From: Villigracilis sp024434165
Lineage (GTDB): Bacteria > Chloroflexota > Anaerolineae > Anaerolineales > Villigracilaceae
NCBI GenBank assembly: GCA_030263665.1
Contig: SZPK01000016.1
Location: 1-64,000 of the forward strand
Direction of reading: 5' to 3'
DNA length: 64,000 nt
Below, one piece after another: positions 59,763 to 64,000 of this stretch. The notes under the pieces were generated by a model. The model worked only from the letters and a program-made list of their open reading frames with translations, had not been told where the DNA came from and did not search any database. Position 1 is the stretch's first letter; every line of letters starts with the position of its first letter. The translations under genes were made by a program, and so were the position numbers.

Positions 59763-61085
59763 CTACGCGCCCAACCTGGCAACTTCACCTGCCAGCCAGC
59801 GCTTGATCGGCTCGCCCTGCCCGTTGATGTGGGCATCCACGGCTTGCGAATAAATGTCCATGAACGCCGCCAACTCCTGCCGGGGGCGCTGGTAGGCTTG
59901 CAGGAGCATTTTCAGCCAATCCATTTCCCCGGCGAGATGTTCCATGTCCCCGAACTGCAGGGCGGCAGCGATGTTGTCGCCGAGGTATTGGATGCTCGCG
60001 TTGAGTTCTTCGGGACCGATGGAAAGCGGCGGGAGTTTTGCTTTGACCGTGCCTTCGATTTGCGCGCGCCTGGCGCTGAAGCCGTGCATGGCAGAGAGAT
60101 ATTCCTGCGGGGCAGCTTTGGGCGTCTTCTCTTTGGGTTTGGTTCTCAAAAGAGATTCGACTTCCTTGACCGCATCCTCCAGCGAAACGCCGAGGAATTG
60201 ACCGGGAATGTACTCCGCGATTGCCGGGCGCAGGTTGAAGATGCGCCCGCCGAAGCCGACGAATACACCCTGACCGGCGAGCGCCAGCGCGGCATGCTGG
60301 AGGTGCGCCGCGCTGCTCAACGTTTGCGAGGCGAGGATGACCAGGTTTGCTCTAACGTTGAGCGCGGTTTCGGCGAACCGCTCGGCGGGGATGTTTGCGC
60401 CGAGGTAGATGACGTTCAATCCACGGCGGCGCAGGAACAATGCGATCTGCAGCGGCGTGAAGGCGTGCCATTCAGTGGGGGGGCATCCCACCAGGATGGT
60501 TTGCGGGCGGGTGGGGGCAGGTGAAGCGCTGAGCAGCGCGTCCAGCCGGCGCATGGCAAGGCCCGAGGCAAAATGTTCCTGCTGGACGCTGGCGCGGTTT
60601 TCGAACCACAAATTGCCGATCTCCGACATGCCCTTTTGCAGCACATCCATGCAAACCGATTCGACCGGGAACATGGAGAAGGCTTTGTTCAACGCCTGTT
60701 CTGCCTGTGTCTCGCTGAAGTTCAGGCAAGCCGTAACCCACTCCAAGCGGATGGCATCGAGGGTCGTATCGGCGGGGAGGATGGGCGCGGAACCCGTCAG
60801 CGTGGCGAGGCTCGATGGAGCCAGACCAGCCAGCGGGTCCGAGCCGGAGGCGGTGATTTCGTTCCACAAATCCACCGCGCGCGAAATGGAAAGCCCCTCT
60901 GCCTGGCGGGCGATCAGCCATTTAATCGTCTCGATATCGTATTGCGAATACAAGCGATGACCGCCCGCGCTGCGCTGCGGTACGGGCAAACCATAGCGGC
61001 GTTCCCAGGCGCGCAGTGTATCGGCGGCCAGCCCCGTTTCGCGGAGCACCGCTTTCAAGTTATAGGCAGGGGATTTGCTGAGCAT
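59763..61085 (-). CDS. CarH/LitR-like MerR regulator with B12-binding domain and C-terminal extension
   Basis: Residues 7-58 are a MerR winged helix (TLRAWERRYGLPVPQRSAGG). Residues 110-190 match the helical cobalamin cap with W160-x9-E170-H171, as in CarH, and 195-312 the cobalamin-binding fold with the lower-ligand His H207 in EWHAFT (usual pattern ExHxxG, the Gly here is Thr). The residue after W160 is Phe, whereas Thermus CarH has His, which binds cobalt after light exposure. A helical extension of about 125 residues (315-440) is not usual for CarH. Likely represses the carotenoid genes and itself, in response to B12 and perhaps light. 12 bases after crtI. Confidence 0.88.
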   Translation of the reverse strand: MLSKSPAYNLKAVLRETGLAADTLRAWERRYGLPVPQRSAGGHRLYSQYDIETIKWLIARQAEGLSISRAVDLWNEITASGSDPLAGLAPSSLATLTGSAPILPADTTLDAIRLEWVTACLNFSETQAEQALNKAFSMFPVESVCMDVLQKGMSEIGNLWFENRASVQQEHFASGLAMRRLDALLSASPAPTRPQTILVGCPPTEWHAFTPLQIALFLRRRGLNVIYLGANIPAERFAETALNVRANLVILASQTLSSAAHLQHAALALAGQGVFVGFGGRIFNLRPAIAEYIPGQFLGVSLEDAVKEVESLLRTKPKEKTPKAAPQEYLSAMHGFSARRAQIEGTVKAKLPPLSIGPEELNASIQYLGDNIAAALQFGDMEHLAGEMDWLKMLLQAYQRPRQELAAFMDIYSQAVDAHINGQGEPIKRWLAGEVARLGA

Positions 61086-61097
61086 GTTGGTTCCTCT

Positions 61098-62624
61098 TTA
61101 GGCGGGATTTAGAGTTGGTTTGGACACTTTTTGCACAGCAATTGTACCTTTTTCCTTCAGGATGCGCTCGGTTGTCAGGCGTGCAGAAAGCAGGACAATG
61201 GGCAGCCCCGTGCCGGGATGGGTGGAGGCTCCGGCGAAGTACAGGTTTTTGTATTTTTTATGACGGTTCTGCGGGCGAAGATAGCCGACCTGCCAGAAGT
61301 TGTGACTCAGCCCAAACGCGGCTCCCTTTTCGAGGTTGAAACGGCTCTTCCAGACTTTGGGCTGGTACACGATCTCGAACTTGATATGCCCTTTGAGATC
61401 GGTCACGCCCATCTCTTTGGCGAGGCGTGTCAAGACGGTTTCACGCGCGCGGTTGACCAGGGCGTCCCAATCCTGCTCGCTGCGGGCGTCAAGATGACCG
61501 ACGGGAACAAGAACGTACAGCGTTTCCTGTCCGTCCGGCGCGGCGGCGGGATCAGTGCGGGCTGGCGCGTGGACGTAGAACGACGGCACTTCGGGCAGGG
61601 TGTGGTCTTCGAAGATTTGGTCGAACGAGGCTTTGTAATCGCCGCCGAGGAAAACGTTGTGGTGCGCGATTTGCTTGTATTGCTTGTCCACGCCCCAATA
61701 GAACATGATGGTGGAGCAGGTGTAGAGTTTGTCGTCGAGTTTTCTGGCTTCGGCGGCATCGGGCAAAAGTTCTTTGTAAATGTAAGGCAGGTCTGCGTTG
61801 CCGATTACAACATCCGCTGTCCACTGTCTACCGTCCACCGTCTCAACACTTTCCACTTTCGACTTTCCGACATTGATCCTTTTCACAGGCGCGTTATACA
61901 CAAACTTCACGCCAAGTCTTTCGGCGATTTTCACCAAGGCTTGAATCCCTGCATACATGCCGCCCATCGGGTACCAAACGCCTTCCGCCAATTCGGTATA
62001 TTGAAGGAGGGAGTAGGTGGCAGGCGCGTCGTAGGGGCTAAGACCGAGATACATGTTCTGGAAAGTGAAGGCGGCTTTCAGGCGTTCGTCCTTGAAGAAG
62101 CGGCTGGTGTTGGCGTAGTGCTTCTGCAAGGCTTTGAGGTTGAAGATCAACGGCAGGTTCTTGGGGCTGAAATATTCGAAGATGTTGTAGAAATTGCGCC
62201 CGACGAATTTTTCAACCGAAATTTTGTAGTGTTTCGCGCCTTCTGCGATGTAGCCGAGGAAACCCGTAAAGGCGGTCTTATCCACGGCTTCGAGCTGGGT
62301 TTGCATTTTGCCAATATCTGAGGTCAGTTCGAGCCGCAGCCCGTCATCGAAATGGACTTTGTAGGTCGGGTCAATACGGCGCAGGTCGAGGTGGTCGCTC
62401 ATCCTTTCGCCGAGAGCGGCAAAGGCTTCCTCCCAAACTTCGGGCATGAGAAACAGCGTCGGTCCGATATCGAAGCGGTGACCGTCGCGGACGATCTGGT
62501 TGCAGCGCCCGCCGGGGGTGGATTCCTTCTCCAGCACGGTCACGTCATATCCGTTTTTTGCGAGACGGGCGGCGGTGGCAATCCCGCCGATTCCCGCGCC
62601 AATTACAAGTGCAGTGGGTTTCAT
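61098..62624 (-). CDS. crtI: Phytoene desaturase
   Basis: FAD-dependent desaturase that turns phytoene into lycopene. 508 aa: N-terminal dinucleotide motif VIGAGIGGIATAARLAKNG, then STPGGRCNQIVRDGHRFDIGP, and the C-terminal YFAGASTHPGTGLPIVLLSA, all typical of CrtI. A strong promoter lies 40 bases upstream. First gene of the minus-strand cluster; divergent from crtB. Confidence 0.95.
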   Translation of the reverse strand: MKPTALVIGAGIGGIATAARLAKNGYDVTVLEKESTPGGRCNQIVRDGHRFDIGPTLFLMPEVWEEAFAALGERMSDHLDLRRIDPTYKVHFDDGLRLELTSDIGKMQTQLEAVDKTAFTGFLGYIAEGAKHYKISVEKFVGRNFYNIFEYFSPKNLPLIFNLKALQKHYANTSRFFKDERLKAAFTFQNMYLGLSPYDAPATYSLLQYTELAEGVWYPMGGMYAGIQALVKIAERLGVKFVYNAPVKRINVGKSKVESVETVDGRQWTADVVIGNADLPYIYKELLPDAAEARKLDDKLYTCSTIMFYWGVDKQYKQIAHHNVFLGGDYKASFDQIFEDHTLPEVPSFYVHAPARTDPAAAPDGQETLYVLVPVGHLDARSEQDWDALVNRARETVLTRLAKEMGVTDLKGHIKFEIVYQPKVWKSRFNLEKGAAFGLSHNFWQVGYLRPQNRHKKYKNLYFAGASTHPGTGLPIVLLSARLTTERILKEKGTIAVQKVSKPTLNPA

Positions 62625-62663
62625 GGTTCTCCTTATCTGCCTTCCTGAGTGAAGGGCAGGGGT

Positions 62664-62691
62664 ATTGTACCTCTTGTCTAGTATTTGTCAA
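62664..62691 (-). promoter_or_regulatory. crtI promoter
   Basis: On the minus strand TTGACA (62691-62686) and TACAAT (62669-62664) with 16 bases between. The sequence around the -35 box holds two 11-base units CTTGACAAATA and CTAGACAAGAG in direct repeat, like the T-n-n-ACA direct repeats bound by CarH proteins. Start point near 62657. Confidence 0.6.
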
Positions 62692-62717
62692 GTATTAAAA
62701 TCATACTTTGCAAAACC

Positions 62718-62745
62718 TTGACAAATTTTCCAATACCCATAAAAT
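62718..62745 (+). promoter_or_regulatory. crtB promoter
   Basis: TTGACA (62718-62723) and TAAAAT (62740-62745) with 16 bases between. The -35 block CTTGACAAAT is identical to that of the crtI promoter 26 bases away. The leader is about 105 bases, with a possible CGCCCAA (62789-62795) / TTGGGCG (62837-62843) stem next to the ribosome site. Confidence 0.6.
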
Positions 62746-62856
62746 ACACCCACCAAGACAAAACCGCGCCGCCAAATCATTTGACGAGCGCCCAAGCAGT
62801 ATGGAGATGCAGGGCAAGCCCCTCCACCAAGGTTGTTTGGGCGTCAGGAGAGACTC

Positions 62857-63831
62857 ATGCAAGCACATGCCAACTGGGAAAACCAACTGCTCGCCCTCGC
62901 GGGGCATATCCCGCATCCTTCCACGCGCCCGTTTTTCTCCTATTGGGCGGGAGATGCCGCGCTTCGCAAGGCATACAGACAGGCGGAGGTCATCACAGCC
63001 GCCCACAGCAAATCCTTTTACTTCGCTTCGGCGCTGCTTCCCGAGGAGAAACGCTCCGCCGTCCGCGCGCTCTACGCCTTCTGCCGCACGGTGGATGATA
63101 TTGTGGATGAAATCGAATCGAAGAAGGATCGGGATTTCGAATTGGATTACTGGCGCAGCGTGATCCAAAGCGCCTCCGCCTCGAACCTGCGTCCGGCTGA
63201 GGATTTCGGCGGCGACCTGGTTGCCGCTGCCTGGGTGGATGCGCTCGTCCGGTATCACATTCCCCGCCATTACGCCCTGCAATTGATTGATGGCGTTGCC
63301 CGCGATCTATCCCAGTCCCGCTACCAGACCTTCGACGACCTTGCCACATACTGCTACGGCGTCGCCTCCACGGTTGGGTTGATGAGCATGTACATCATCG
63401 GCTTCGAAAGCAACGACGCCGTGCCATACGCCATCAAGCTCGGCGTCGCCCTGCAAATGACTAACATCCTGCGCGATGTGGGCGAGGATTACCTAAACGG
63501 GCGTCTCTACCTGCCGCGCGAGGAACTCATCACCTACGGCATCCGCGAAGAGGACATTGCCGCCGGGCGTGTGACCGAAGGCTGGCGGCAGTTCATGAAA
63601 TTCCAGATCGAGCGCACCCGCCGGTTGTACGAGGAATCCTGGGCGGGCGTAAAATGGCTCGAGCCGGAAGGGCGTCTCGCCATCGGCGCGGCATCCGTTT
63701 TTTACAGCGGCATTTTGGATGACATCGAGAAGCACGATTACAACGTCTTCACCCGCCGCGCTTCTTTGAGCGCCCTCGAGAAAATTGCCCGTCTTCCATC
63801 ATTGTGGTGGAAATTGAAATCCCTCAGATAA
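62857..63831 (+). CDS. crtB: Phytoene synthase
   Basis: Joins two geranylgeranyl diphosphates into phytoene. 324 aa from the ATG at 62857, chosen because AGGAGA lies just upstream. Aspartate-rich motifs CRTVDDIVDEIE near residue 85 and TNILRDVGEDY near 205, plus YCYGVASTVGLMS near 165. No GGPP synthase (crtE) is in the window. Confidence 0.95.
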   Translation: MQAHANWENQLLALAGHIPHPSTRPFFSYWAGDAALRKAYRQAEVITAAHSKSFYFASALLPEEKRSAVRALYAFCRTVDDIVDEIESKKDRDFELDYWRSVIQSASASNLRPAEDFGGDLVAAAWVDALVRYHIPRHYALQLIDGVARDLSQSRYQTFDDLATYCYGVASTVGLMSMYIIGFESNDAVPYAIKLGVALQMTNILRDVGEDYLNGRLYLPREELITYGIREEDIAAGRVTEGWRQFMKFQIERTRRLYEESWAGVKWLEPEGRLAIGAASVFYSGILDDIEKHDYNVFTRRASLSALEKIARLPSLWWKLKSLR

Positions 63832-63843
63832 AAAGGAACATCC

Positions 63844-64000
63844 ATGTCGAAAGATTCGTTACGTCAGTTCGCCAACCTGCCGGCGCCGCGCTTGCGCTTG
63901 CCGTCAATATCCTCGCCTCCACGCTGCCGCTCAATGGGCAGAACACCGGCGAGATTTCAGACCGCTTTCAGGTGTATTTTGTGCCTGCCGGGTACGTCTT
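63844..64000 (+). pseudogene. TspO-like (tryptophan-rich sensory protein) gene, frameshifted and cut by the window end
   Basis: An ATG at 63844, with a ribosome site AAGGA, opens MSKDSLRQFANLPAP, and a different frame from about 63882 continues as ALAVNILASTLPLNGQ and SDRFQVYFVPAGYV, the N-terminus of TspO/MBR-type membrane proteins. One added base near 63880 would join the two into one smooth protein. So either the gene is broken or the sequence has a one-base error. TspO-like genes are often placed next to carotenoid genes, and this one follows crtB by 12 bases. Confidence 0.65.

Noticed and set aside
61131..62321. 396-codon open frame on the plus strand
   Set aside because: Antisense to crtI.
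62752..62856. Long crtB leader considered as a cobalamin riboswitch
   Set aside because: Only about 105 bases and no B12-box-like conserved block; a CarH-type protein already offers B12 control.

Overview
The window looks like a chromosomal segment of an Anaerolineae-type Chloroflexota bacterium: a moderately high G+C genome with an isopentenyl phosphate kinase, a Bmp-type nucleoside transporter whose lipoprotein has a Pro/Glu/Thr-rich linker, CARDB/Yip1/MacB-like export genes, and many short dispersed palindromic repeats. This assignment is inference from gene content. No rRNA, tRNA, CRISPR array, transposase or phage gene was found. About 62 protein genes are supported, the last one cut by the window end.

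Layout. 126-4018 (minus): a tight operon with an MDR dehydrogenase, a ComB-like phosphatase, a divergent 6-pyruvoyl-tetrahydropterin-synthase-like protein, a GT4 glycosyltransferase and a permuted papain-like hydrolase; its product is unknown. 4122-8919: PilZ protein, PIG-L deacetylase, greA with a terminator-like hairpin in its leader, lysS, and two unknown proteins. 9077-10857: kynureninase between two 140-bp inverted repeats, with a further palindromic repeat inserted in frame. 11004-15968: Yip1 membrane protein, ABC ATPase, secreted CARDB protein, MacB-like permease, PilZ. 16069-28341: amidase, formate-THF ligase with a basic N-terminal tail, isopentenyl phosphate kinase, hotdog and SRPBCC proteins, psuG coupled to two SPFH-like membrane proteins, PHP hydrolase, MFS carrier. 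28777: an RRM RNA-binding protein behind an attenuator-like leader.

29118-46804 is a purine/nucleoside locus: 8-oxoguanine-type deaminase (flanked by a second pair of inverted MITE-like repeats), adenine deaminase, GntR/UTRA regulator, YgeY-type M20 hydrolase, two transcarbamylases, carbamate kinase, and a complete Bmp ABC transporter. Together they suggest nucleoside or base uptake, deamination, and recovery of ATP from carbamoyl phosphate. 46870-53222: threonine synthase, AI-2E-type permease and GT2 glycosyltransferase in one coupled operon, then an M20 dipeptidase and a MATE exporter.

53257-64000 is a carotenoid and light-protection cluster. crtI, a CarH/LitR-like B12-domain MerR regulator, DUF1295, DUF4345, DUF1475, a DUF3159-like protein, an unknown protein, photolyase and cytochrome P450 run on the minus strand, nearly all overlapping, followed by a lycopene cyclase. 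Phytoene synthase (crtB) and a TspO-like gene with an apparent frameshift diverge from crtI. Two well-formed promoters sharing a TTGACAAAT block lie between crtI and crtB and are the likely control point.
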